From NCBI GenBank assembly GCA_963709425.1, contig CAVPWG010000005.1, positions 248,001 through 312,000 of the forward strand: a DNA stretch of 64,000 nucleotides, given 5' to 3'. This document shows positions 15,945 to 22,918 of this stretch, piece after piece (within the stretch, counting starts at the first letter, position 1; each line of letters opens with the position of its first letter). Both the position numbers and the translations under genes were made by a program. This DNA comes from JAICJC01 sp963709425 (GTDB taxonomy: Bacteria > Actinomycetota > Thermoleophilia > Gaiellales > JAICJC01). Under the pieces are notes generated by a model. The model made no database searches, was not told where the DNA came from, and saw only the letters and a list, made by a program, of their open reading frames with translations.

Positions 15945-16842
15945 CTGATCGTGATCGTGATGCGCGTGACGCAGCTTGGATCGCAGCGATGAGCTCGTCC
16001 TTCGCCATTTTGGTGCGTCCCTCGATGCCGATGGTGGACGCCAGCTCCATGAGGTCCGACTTCCTGTACTCCTGAAGATCGCCGTTCGTCTCGACGTGGC
16101 CGCTGTCGGCGGCGGTCTGTCGGGCCGTCGCCTTCGACCGCCCGCGCAGCTGCTCGGCGCGACTCACCTGGGCTTCCGCCTGGCGGGCCTGCTGCTCGGC
16201 GTCTCGCGCCAACTGTTGCGCGCGACGTTGCGCCTCCTCGGCAGCGAGGTTCGCCGCCTCGGCGGCCTCCTCTGCCAACTGCCTTGCCTCCAGCATCGCC
16301 TCATGTGCCTCCTGGACGAGATTCTCGGCCCACTCTTTCGCCTCCTCGGCCTCGCCCTGAGCGCGATCGCTCTCCTCGTCGACCTCCTCGTACACGTCTT
16401 GCCGCTGCCGCTCAGCGTCCTCCTCTGCAGCGAGCCGCTCCTGCTTCACGAGTTCCTCGGCGTCTCGCTCGGCCTGCTTGATGCGTTGCTCCAGCTGCCG
16501 CTGAGTGTCGCGGTTGACCTCCTTGACGCGCGCCTGCCCGCGCTGGGCCACATCGACCGCATAGTCCGAACATTCCTTCGCCTCCTGCGCAGCCTCCGCC
16601 GCCCGCTCCTCAGCCTCGCGCGCCCGCTCGGCAGCATCCTCGGCGCGCTTCATCCGCAGCTGAATCGAATCCTCCCCCGACGGAACAGCATCCCTCACGG
16701 CCTCGCTGAATCGACGACCCTGATTGCGGGCCTTCGACACCGCGCCGGCCGACCGACTCGATCCCAACACTTGCGACACCGTCCACTCCGCGTTGGACGG
16801 CATATCACGAAGACCGCTACGGGCCCGTTCTAGCAGCGACAT
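15937..16842 (-). CDS. Long coiled-coil protein with C-terminal Rho-N/SAP-like domain
   Basis: A 301-residue protein. Residues about 60-235 are almost uninterrupted heptads of Ala/Glu/Gln/Arg (for example AEDAAERAREAEERAAEAAQ), predicting a rod-like coiled coil. A Gly/Ser/Thr linker follows. The C-terminal 40 residues, LQEYRKSDLMELASTIGIEG then MAKDELIAAIQAA, match the small helical Rho-N/SAP-like fold that can bind nucleic acid. The ATG at 16,842 has a GGGAGG site nine bases upstream and is preferred to the ATG at 16,869. It overlaps the next small gene by eight bases. Confidence 0.8.
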   Translation of the reverse strand: MSLLERARSGLRDMPSNAEWTVSQVLGSSRSAGAVSKARNQGRRFSEAVRDAVPSGEDSIQLRMKRAEDAAERAREAEERAAEAAQEAKECSDYAVDVAQRGQARVKEVNRDTQRQLEQRIKQAERDAEELVKQERLAAEEDAERQRQDVYEEVDEESDRAQGEAEEAKEWAENLVQEAHEAMLEARQLAEEAAEAANLAAEEAQRRAQQLARDAEQQARQAEAQVSRAEQLRGRSKATARQTAADSGHVETNGDLQEYRKSDLMELASTIGIEGRTKMAKDELIAAIQAASRASRSRSGA

Positions 16843-17031
16843 TTTTCGACCTCCCTCAGACGACGACAAGCCTGGTCATTGCCACGTCATGGGAGAAAAC
16901 AAACCTGCGAGTCGTGCGCGCGCCTCGGCGAGGGCGTCTAGGTCTGCTCGCTCTTATGTTGTTTCGAGACCACACCGGGACCACACGGGCACGCCATCTC
17001 CCGGCGTGTACGGCAGGTACAAACCGCGTAG

Positions 17032-17347
17032 TTGAGCCATAACGGCATGGTTGCGACGGTCCTGCCTTTCCTCGCCGAGAACCTCCGAGCCGACGACTTC
17101 ACCGTCATCACGGCAGCGAGCGGCAACGAGGCCATCGACGTCCTCGCGGCGTCGCGCCCCGACGTCGTCCTGCTCGACGTCGTCCTCCCCGACATGAGCG
17201 GCTATGACGTCTGCCGCCGAGTCCGCCAGGGCGATGCCGTGGACGACCCGTGGGATCCCGATCTCCCGATCATCATGGTGTCGGCGAAAGCCGAGCACAC
17301 GGACCGGGTCCGCGGTCTCAACCGAGGCGCCGACGACTTCGTCACGA
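17032..17347 (+). pseudogene. Response regulator receiver domain, 5' half of the interrupted gene
   Basis: The frame encodes a receiver domain from VATVLPFLAENLRADDFTV to RGLNRGADDFVT. The phospho-acceptor region D-V-V-L-L-D-V-V-L-P-D-M-S-G-Y is intact. The N-terminal strand with the acidic pair (normally L-V-x-D-D) is missing, so the 5' end is also damaged. At 17,342-17,347 (TCACGA) the coding sequence stops matching the family and the cassette insert begins. The lost part resumes at 19,361. The long open frame from here into the cupin gene is chance. Confidence 0.8.
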
Positions 17348-17484
17348 CGCACTCGGCCCACCCGGCCACGCGCATGGGCGGTCAGCCTGATCCGCCAGAC
17401 CTGGCCTGTCAACCCTGCGCGGTATTGTGCCGGTGGGCCTGGGGGCTCGCGGTGGCGCCGGGCATCCAAGAGCAGGGAGGCCGC

Positions 17485-18042
17485 ATGGTTTCAGAGGCTC
17501 CGATGGAGGACGCGCCGGGCGGGAAGAGGCCCGCTGGCGAGGGGTGGTTCGTCGTCAACACGCGTGAGGCGCAGTGGATCCACAACGAGAGGTTCGGGGC
17601 CAACGTGACGTTCGAGGGCAGTCCCGGCCTCGCCATCGGCCCGCTCCTGTTCACGGAGCTCGGGATCAACATCCAGGTGCTATGGCCGGGGCAGCCGAAC
17701 GGCTACTACCACGCTGAGGCAGGTCAGGAGGACTTCCTCGTGCTGCGGGGCGAGTGCCTGCTCCTGATCGAGGGCGAGGAGCGACGGCTCAAGGCGTGGG
17801 ACTTCGTACACTGTCCGCCCTGGACAGAGCATGTCTTCGTTGCCACGAGTGACGGCCCGTGTGTGTACGTCGGCGTCGGCGCCCGCAACGTCGGTGAGGG
17901 CATCGTCTACCCCGTGTCCGAGCTGGCGCTGCGCCACGGGGTGGGCGTGACCGTGGAGGCGACCACCGGCGAGGTCGCCTACGCGGGGTCGCCCAAGACG
18001 GTTCCCGGCCCCTATCCCGAGGGAGTGCTCGCCAACAAGTAG
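17485..18042 (+). CDS. Cupin domain protein (cassette 1)
   Basis: A 185-residue single-domain cupin. The first cupin motif is represented by GYYHAEAGQEDFLVLRGECL at about 73-92, with a His and acidic residues where metal ligands normally sit. The second is represented by WDFVHCPPWTEHVFVA at about 109-124, where the HCPPWTEH histidines are candidate ligands. Related proteins include sugar-binding and dioxygenase-like cupins; the substrate is unknown. The start is set by an AGGGAGG site five bases before the ATG at 17,485, so it is independent of the upstream receiver-domain frame. It is the only gene in the first cassette. Confidence 0.8.
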   Translation: MVSEAPMEDAPGGKRPAGEGWFVVNTREAQWIHNERFGANVTFEGSPGLAIGPLLFTELGINIQVLWPGQPNGYYHAEAGQEDFLVLRGECLLLIEGEERRLKAWDFVHCPPWTEHVFVATSDGPCVYVGVGARNVGEGIVYPVSELALRHGVGVTVEATTGEVAYAGSPKTVPGPYPEGVLANK

Positions 18043-18082
18043 AGGTTGGCCCGGCTGCGCGCCGCTGGCCCAGCCAACGACT

Positions 18083-18119
18083 CGGTGCCTGACTCTGCCG
18101 GTATCACGAAGCCGTTCCT
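18083..18119 (+). repeat. Cassette repeat, copy 1
   Basis: CGGTGCCTGACTCTGCCGG, then TATCACGAAGCCGTTCCT. It follows the cupin stop by 41 bases and separates units 1 and 2. The right part would encode I-T-K-P-F, like the response regulator. Just beyond it the sequence GCTCCTGGCGCGG resembles the regulator's GCTCCTGGCCCGG. Confidence 0.8.
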
Positions 18120-18218
18120 CGCTCCTGGCGCGGGTTCAGATCCAAAGCTAAGTGTGGTACGAGGTCGCGGCGCCATTGCGGCAGGGTTACGCAGGCTGGC
18201 AGCGCACTGAGGAGGGAC

Positions 18219-18707
18219 GTGACCGAGCCGAGACAGTTGATCAAGATTGCCGCTCTGGCCGACTATCCGCAGCTGGTGCCGGAGGTGGTCGCCATCGCCT
18301 GGGAGGAGTGGGGAGAGGCGCTGGCTGAAGACCCGCGCGAGCGCTGGCTGCGGGAGGCGGACCTCGACAGTCGCCTGCACGTGCCTACCTCAGCGGCGTT
18401 CGTGGCGGTGGCCGGTGATCGCGCGGTGGGCACAGTTCAGCTGCATGAGTTTGAGATCGACGCGATTCGCGACCGGTCGCCGTGGGTGTGTGGCATGGTC
18501 GTGCGGCCCGAGTACCGCAATGCCGGAGTGGGTCGGGGGCTACTGGCCGGGCTTGAGCGGTTCGCCGCAGAACACGGGGTGCCACGGCTGTGGGTGTTCA
18601 CCGAACACGCGGCCGGGTTCTACGAGAGCTGCGGCTGGCAGCGGTATGGCGAGGCCGTCGAGGACGGGCAACCCGGCGTGGTGCTCACGCGCGAACTCTC
18701 GGTCTGA
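18219..18707 (+). CDS. GNAT-family N-acetyltransferase (cassette 2)
   Basis: A 162-residue acetyltransferase. The acetyl-CoA binding motif A is visible as VCGMVVRPEYRNAGVGRGLL at about 90-109 (R-N-A-G-V-G is the Q/R-x-x-G-x-G/A loop). Motif B follows as LWVFTEHAAGFYESCGWQRY. Such enzymes acetylate amines on small molecules or proteins; antibiotic resistance is one possibility, but the substrate cannot be read from sequence. The GTG start at 18,219 is preceded by GGAGGGAC. It is the only gene of the second cassette, and its stop lies 16 bases before repeat copy 2. Confidence 0.85.
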   Translation: MTEPRQLIKIAALADYPQLVPEVVAIAWEEWGEALAEDPRERWLREADLDSRLHVPTSAAFVAVAGDRAVGTVQLHEFEIDAIRDRSPWVCGMVVRPEYRNAGVGRGLLAGLERFAAEHGVPRLWVFTEHAAGFYESCGWQRYGEAVEDGQPGVVLTRELSV

Positions 18708-18722
18708 ACGCGCGCCGGTTCG

Positions 18723-18757
18723 CGGTGCCTGACTCTGCCGGCATCACGACGCTGTCC
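18723..18757 (+). repeat. Cassette repeat, copy 2
   Basis: CGGTGCCTGACTCTGCCGG, then CATCACGACGCTGTCC. The first 19 bases are identical to copy 1. After TCACGA it continues CGC, the same trinucleotide that follows TCACGA at the left end of the insert (17,348). The other two copies continue AGCC. Confidence 0.8.
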
Positions 18758-18851
18758 TAGACGCTGCGTTGGGTAGAGCGGTGCGTTCGTCGCGCAGGTG
18801 GTGGGGTACCGGTCAGTGGTCGCCCGCGGCAGAAGCGGTCGAAGGACTGAC

Positions 18852-19274
18852 TCAGCCGGCCTCGTGGAACCACGGGGCGTAGGAGATGCCGACGATCAGC
18901 CCCTCGGCGGAGAGCAGCCGGGCGACGGTCTGTCCCCATGGCTCCTCGCGGGGGTCGTGGACGAGTTCGAAGCCCGCGTGGCGGAGTTCGGCCGCCGCGC
19001 TCGCGACCGCCGCCGCATCGGCCACCTCGAACTCGACGGACGCCTGCGGAACGGTCATGTCCTTCGGCCACGCTGCCTCCCCGAAGCACGCCTGGGCCGC
19101 CTCGGCGAGCGGCCAGACGCCGAAGTGCCTGGCGCCGCCGATCCGCTCGCTGTGGAAGTAGTCGCTGCCCGGGCTCGCCTCGAGCGGCAGCCCGAGCGCG
19201 TCGACGTAGAGCCCGCGGCTTGTGGCCGGGTCGGGCGCAATGACGGCGAAGCTGGCGATGAACTCGATGTCCAT
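18852..19274 (-). CDS. VOC-family protein (glyoxalase/bleomycin-resistance fold, cassette 3)
   Basis: A 140-residue protein with two beta-alpha-beta-beta-beta modules. The first reads MDIEFIASFAVIAPDPATSR and LYVDALGLPLEAS. The second has VEFEVADAAAVASAAAELRH and ends ISYAPWFHEAG. VOC proteins include glyoxalases, dioxygenases and drug-binding resistance proteins. The metal ligand pattern here is incomplete, so a binding role is possible. A GGAGGATCCC site precedes the ATG at 19,274. It is the sole gene of the third cassette and reads opposite to the other two. Confidence 0.8.
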   Translation of the reverse strand: MDIEFIASFAVIAPDPATSRGLYVDALGLPLEASPGSDYFHSERIGGARHFGVWPLAEAAQACFGEAAWPKDMTVPQASVEFEVADAAAVASAAAELRHAGFELVHDPREEPWGQTVARLLSAEGLIVGISYAPWFHEAG

Positions 19275-19339
19275 GGGATCCTCCGATCATGGTGCTCCAT
19301 GCCTCCTAGAGACGGTAGCCGGTTGGCCGTCCGGATCGC

Positions 19340-19376
19340 CGGTGCCTGAGCCTGCCGATATCACGAAGCCCTTCCA
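19340..19376 (+). repeat. Cassette repeat, copy 3 at the right boundary
   Basis: CGGTGCCTGAGCCTGCCG, then ATATCACGAAGCCCTTCCA. It differs from copies 1 and 2 at a few positions. After TCACGA it becomes the resumed response-regulator coding sequence. Confidence 0.8.
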
Positions 19377-19641
19377 CTATCCCGAGCTCCTGGCCCGGAT
19401 CGGAGCCGTGCTGAAGCGCGTAACCCGCGCACGCGACGCCCACCAGCTGTCCTATGGCGATCTGGCCGTCAACATCCTGTCGCGCGAGGTCACCGTGGCG
19501 GGCATGCGAGTCGAACTCTCGGCGAAGGAGTTCGCCCTGCTCGCGACCCTCGCGGGCGACCCCGACCGCGTCTTCACAAAACGCGAGCTGCTTCAGATGG
19601 TGTGGGATTTCCGAAGCCCCGGCAAGACACGGACGGGTTAG
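19361..19641 (+). pseudogene. Response regulator linker and winged-helix domain, 3' part of the interrupted gene
   Basis: From the TCACGA onward the frame reads T-K-P-F-H-Y-P-E-L-L-A-R-I-G-A-V-L-K-R. It then enters an OmpR-type DNA-binding domain: REVTVAGMRVELSAKEFALL, then DPDRVFTKRELLQMVWDFRS. It stops after P-G-K-T-R-T-G. The family should continue T-L-D-S-H-x-x-R-L-R-x-K-L and the wing, so the recognition region is truncated. Joined to 17,032-17,347 it restores one response regulator lacking both extreme ends. No histidine kinase gene is adjacent. Confidence 0.8.
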
Positions 19642-19749
19642 GAGATAAGGGTGGTCGAAACCGGCCTCTCGGCGTTCGGATGGCTCGCGTATGTGGGCAA
19701 ACGTGAGGTTCTGGCGAGTCAGCTGTCGATCGGCGATCTGCGGACGGCT

Positions 19750-20055
19750 TTACCTACCGGACTGCAGTTCCCAGGCGCCGATGACGGCATCTTCGATGGC
19801 ATCTGCATCTCCGTTCCCGAGGTCGGCGACCACCATCATGTGCTTGACGTAGCGCCGTGGTACCGAGAACGTCTCAGGGAACGACTGGAGCAGGAAATCC
19901 CGGGAGTCGAACGACGCACGAATCACGACGTGACTGTCGTCGAGTTGCCGGGCGACCAAGCGGCCACGATACCGCCAGTCGAGCAAGCCGTTCCGGCGTC
20001 GCTCGGTGACACGATCAAGCTGGGAGACCAAGCGGCTGAGTTCGACGAGCCGCAT
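19750..20055 (-). CDS. MmcQ/YjbR-like small protein
   Basis: A 101-residue protein with the MmcQ/YjbR pattern. DWRYRGRLVARQLDDSHVVI gives the first strands, followed by ASFDSRDFLLQSFPETFSVP (the S-x-P-E-x-F motif). The C-terminal helix contains AIEDAVIGAWEL. Members have the CyaY-like double-wing fold and are often annotated as DNA-binding without strong proof. The ATG at 20,055 is the first near the conserved part, though no clear ribosome-binding site precedes it. It lies alone between the interrupted regulator and a non-coding stretch. Confidence 0.7.
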   Translation of the reverse strand: MRLVELSRLVSQLDRVTERRRNGLLDWRYRGRLVARQLDDSHVVIRASFDSRDFLLQSFPETFSVPRRYVKHMMVVADLGNGDADAIEDAVIGAWELQSGR

Positions 20056-20512
20056 CAGGTCATGTTCGCACGTTCCTCCACCATCCGGGCGGTGCGCCCG
20101 CCACGACGGCATACCCCTCCTCGACGCAGCCCAGCGGCGCGCCCCGGCCCGACCGTGACCCTGCCCATCTAGCACGATTAGGCGACGCTTGGAAGGCCGC
20201 TCAAGCCCCGGCCCACACCCGACGATGCCCCACTCACCGGTAGACCCTGAGAAGCCCACCGGAGCGGGCCTGAGAAACCCGACTTGCACGAGCCGCAGCG
20301 GCCCCACGGGACCGCTGCGGCTCGCGCACCCGCACCGTCGCCGCCGACCCGGAAGGTGCCTCCCCCTCGACCCCCGCGTGGACCCGAAGCAGGCTCCGAC
20401 TCGGGGTGTGCGAGCCCCTGGAATACCGCGTCGCCGCGTAGGCTGTGTTGTTCGGCGAAACGAGCGGGCGGGGTAACAGGGAGACGAACCGCACCTCAGA
20501 CTGGAGGCAGAG
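20056..20512. other. Intergenic region with a strong hairpin
   Basis: About 455 bases between divergent genes. I see no protein-like frame; the long frames here are Pro/Arg-rich. The one clear structure is the 13-bp stem-loop at 20,289-20,324. Promoters for the DUF899 gene on the right and the YjbR gene on the left should lie here, but no convincing hexamers stand out. Confidence 0.5.
20289..20324 (+). terminator. 13-bp perfect stem-loop, terminator-like
   Basis: CGAGCCGCAGCGG and its exact reverse complement flank a ten-base loop (CCCCACGGGA). It stands between divergent genes, so it does not end either neighbour. It may terminate a lost gene or be an RNA element. Confidence 0.5.
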
Positions 20513-21259
20513 ATGGCGGAGCACACGATCGGCACGCAGGAGGAGTGGCAGGCGGAGCGCGACGAGGTGCTGAAGGAGGAGAAGGAGCTCACGCGCCGGA
20601 GTGACGAGTTAGCCGCGAAGCGGCGACGCCTGCCGTGGGTCCCGGTCGAGAAGGATTACCGGTTCGAGACCGAGCAGGGCGAAAAGAGCCTCGCCGACCT
20701 CTTCGATGGCCGAAGCCAGCTCATGGTCTACCACTTCATGTTCGGGCCGTCCTACCAGGCGGGATGCCCGGCGTGCTCCTCGATCGCGGACACTCTCGCC
20801 CCACAGGTGCCGCACCTCCAGGCGAGGGACACCACACTGCTGCTCGCGTCACGAGGGCCGCTCGCGAAGCTGATCGCCTACGGCGACCGGATGGGCTGGG
20901 ACATCGACTGGGTCTCGAGCGGCGGCAGCGAGTTCAACCGCGACCTCGGCTTCGCCCACACGGAGGATGAGCTGAAGCCATTTCTCGAGGGCGAGATCGC
21001 GGCCACCATCGTCCAGAACGCGGAGATGTGCGGAACGAGCCCCGGCGGCTACGTGGCGGAGGGGCCGGGCCTGAGCGTGTACACGCTCGCGGACGGGCTC
21101 GTCTACCGCACGTATGTCAGCACCGCACGCGGCCTCGAGCCTGCGATGGCCTACTACGCCCTGCTCGACCGCACGCCAAAGGGTCGCGACGAGACCGGCA
21201 CCAAGCCCCATTGGCTGCGCCGCCACGACGAGTACGAGTCGAGCATGCCGGCGGTGTGA
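20513..21259 (+). CDS. DUF899 thioredoxin-like protein (first copy)
   Basis: A 248-residue DUF899 protein. It starts MAEHTIGTQEEWQAERDEVL and shows the family core: LPWVPVEKDYRFETEQGEKS, LADLFDGRSQLMVYHFMFGP, then the redox-type motif AGCPACSSIAD (CxxC) at about 83-93. DUF899 proteins have a thioredoxin-like fold and are predicted dithiol-disulfide oxidoreductases; the natural substrate is unknown. A GAGGCAGAG site precedes the ATG. It converges on a DUF2182 membrane protein, and a second DUF899 gene lies beyond that. Confidence 0.9.
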   Translation: MAEHTIGTQEEWQAERDEVLKEEKELTRRSDELAAKRRRLPWVPVEKDYRFETEQGEKSLADLFDGRSQLMVYHFMFGPSYQAGCPACSSIADTLAPQVPHLQARDTTLLLASRGPLAKLIAYGDRMGWDIDWVSSGGSEFNRDLGFAHTEDELKPFLEGEIAATIVQNAEMCGTSPGGYVAEGPGLSVYTLADGLVYRTYVSTARGLEPAMAYYALLDRTPKGRDETGTKPHWLRRHDEYESSMPAV

Positions 21260-21272
21260 GCCGCCGGTACCC

Positions 21273-22019
21273 TCACCCGCCCATGTTCATCTGCATCGAG
21301 GGCGAGCCGGTGGGGTCGGTCAGCCCAGGCACGGTCGCCGGCGAGACGGCGACCCACACTCCGAGGGCGATGAGCGCCACTGCGACAACGGGCGCGAGCC
21401 GCGGGCCCGTTGGCAGAACCTTCTCGGCGAAGATCACGACGGTCGCGACGGCCATCCACAGCAGGCTCATCACGCCCAGCACGAAGAGCACCGCCATCAG
21501 CGCCCCGGAACAGCCGACGCAGTCGCGGCCGTGCGCGATGCCGCTCCGGAACGCGCCCCCAGGCGGAGCGCTGCGACAGCGGCGCAGGCTCACCCGCTTG
21601 ACCGGCGTCAGCTCATAGAGGCCCGCAGCGACGATCACGCCGCCCGCCACATACGGGCCGGACCGATCCCAGGCCAACAGGCCGATGTCGAGCGAGCCCA
21701 CGAACCGGTAGGCGGCGTAGGCCAGGATGCCGTAGACCGTCCAGACGGCCAGATACCCGGCCGCGAAGAGCAGCGTCGGAACCTGAGAGGCGCGCCGCGC
21801 GACGTGTCGTGCCGCCGGCGCCGCCGTGGGCAGCATCATCGCCGCGGTCATCGTGACCCAGACGCCGAGGTACCAGCCGAGCCCGCCGAGGTCCGTGCCC
21901 GGGCCGTCGTCCATGCCGCGCATCCGATCGATCGTGACCGCCCACGCGGCGAGCGCTCCGGCGACGAGCGCGAGCGTCGTCCGGTTCCGGGGCGTGAGGC
22001 GCTCCGTCATCCAGGTCAT
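21273..22019 (-). CDS. DUF2182 integral membrane protein
   Basis: A 248-residue membrane protein with about six helices. The family motif is in W-V-T-M-T-A-A-M-M-L-P-T-A-A-P (residues about 52-66). Also present are a Cys/Arg-rich loop (VSLRRCRSAPPGGAFRSG), HGRDCVGCSGALM, and a Met-rich C-terminus (SMQMNMGG). The Met, His and Cys residues fit its Pfam note as a predicted metal-binding membrane protein. The ATG at 22,019 is chosen because AAGGAGAG lies five bases upstream. It sits between two DUF899 genes, which suggests a shared redox or metal role (inference). Confidence 0.85.
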   Translation of the reverse strand: MTWMTERLTPRNRTTLALVAGALAAWAVTIDRMRGMDDGPGTDLGGLGWYLGVWVTMTAAMMLPTAAPAARHVARRASQVPTLLFAAGYLAVWTVYGILAYAAYRFVGSLDIGLLAWDRSGPYVAGGVIVAAGLYELTPVKRVSLRRCRSAPPGGAFRSGIAHGRDCVGCSGALMAVLFVLGVMSLLWMAVATVVIFAEKVLPTGPRLAPVVAVALIALGVWVAVSPATVPGLTDPTGSPSMQMNMGG

Positions 22020-22146
22020 CCTGCTCTCCTTCCCGCGTTGCTCGCTCTCTAGACCTGCCGGAGCGCGAAAACTCATCGCCGATGAGTTTTCGGGGTATCA
22101 CCGGTCTCATCTGGTACTCCGGTAGTCCACGAGGAGGGGATCTGAG

Positions 22147-22885
22147 ATGTCGGAGCACACGAATCGGAACTCGCGAGGAATGGCAGGCGGCCCGGGACGA
22201 GCTCGCGAAGCTTGAGGCCGATCAGGCAGTGCGGAACGAGGAGGTCAAGCGGAAGCGGCTCGAGCTTCCCTGGGTGCCGGTCGAGAAGGAGTACGAGTTC
22301 GACACCGACGACGGCAAGAGGACGCTGGCCGACCTCTTCGACGGGCGCTCGCAGCTGCTCGCCTACAACGTCATGTTCGGCCCCGACTACACGCTCGGCG
22401 CCTGCCCGGGCTGTACCAGCCTGGCCGACGGGCTCGAGGGGTCGCTCGTCCACCTGAACCACCGCGACGTGACCCTGATCTGCTTCTCGCGGGCGCCGAT
22501 CGAACGGCTGACCGCCTACAAGCGGCGCATGGGGTGGGAGTTCCCGTACGTGTCTACCTACGACACCGACTTCGCATTCGACTTCGGCCTCGCGCTCACC
22601 GACGAACAGGCACAGGCCGTCCCCGAGATCACACAGATGGTCGAGAACCCGCCCGAGTGGCTCGAGGAGTGGTCAGGCCAGATCGGGGCCGAGCTGAAGG
22701 ACGGGCTGCGCGAGAACCCCAGCTGGATCGCCTTCGCACGCGAGAACGGCACCGTCTACCACACCTACACGGTCTCGGCGCCCGACCCGTTCGTCGCGCC
22801 GTACTTCATGTTCCTGGAGGAGCGGATGCCGAAGCCGGGACCGGACGAGCCGCGGATGTGGCGGAAGGACGAATACCCGGATTGA
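22147..22885 (+). CDS. DUF899 thioredoxin-like protein (second copy), apparent frameshift near the start
   Basis: From residue 8 onward this is an intact DUF899 protein (GTREEWQAARDELAKLEADQ, LPWVPVEKEYEFDTDDGKRT, LGACPGCTSLADGL with CxxC). The natural start, ATG-TCG-GAG-CAC-ACG at 22,147, is one base out of frame with the rest. Compared with the copy at 20,513 (ATGGCGGAGCACACGATCGG), an extra A sits at 22,162-22,163. Without that A the protein would read MSEHTIGTREEW. An in-frame ATG at 22,082 exists but gives an unrelated leader overlapping the DUF2182 promoter region. Either a base was miscalled or the gene is newly broken. Confidence 0.8.
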
Positions 22886-22918
22886 CGGCGTCGACCGCGA
22901 ACCGACGCGGGCCCTCGG

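Larger units (their letters stand above)
17348..19366 (+). mobile_element. Three-unit gene-cassette array inserted in a response regulator gene
   Basis: The insert is bounded on both sides by TCACGA (17,342-17,347 and 19,361-19,366). Deleting one TCACGA plus the insert gives GADDFVT joined to KPFHYPELLARIGAVLKR in the correct frame. It consists of three units of about 762, 640 and 617 bp. Each carries one gene (cupin +, GNAT +, VOC -) and ends in a ~35-bp repeat: GGTGCCTGACTCTGCCGG, then TATCACGA or a close variant. This is the logic of integron cassettes, but I see no GTTRRRY attC core and no integrase in the window. A composite insertion built by repeated events at one site is the alternative. 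Confidence 0.65.

Noticed and set aside
17032..18042. A single 336-residue receiver-cupin fusion protein
   Set aside because: The frame is open across the insertion junction by chance. The cupin has its own ribosome-binding site and start, and the residues between are not protein-like.
17348..19366. A classical integron with attC sites
   Set aside because: No GTTRRRY/RYYYAAC core pairs at the unit boundaries and no IntI-like recombinase in the window. Only the cassette-like layout is supported.
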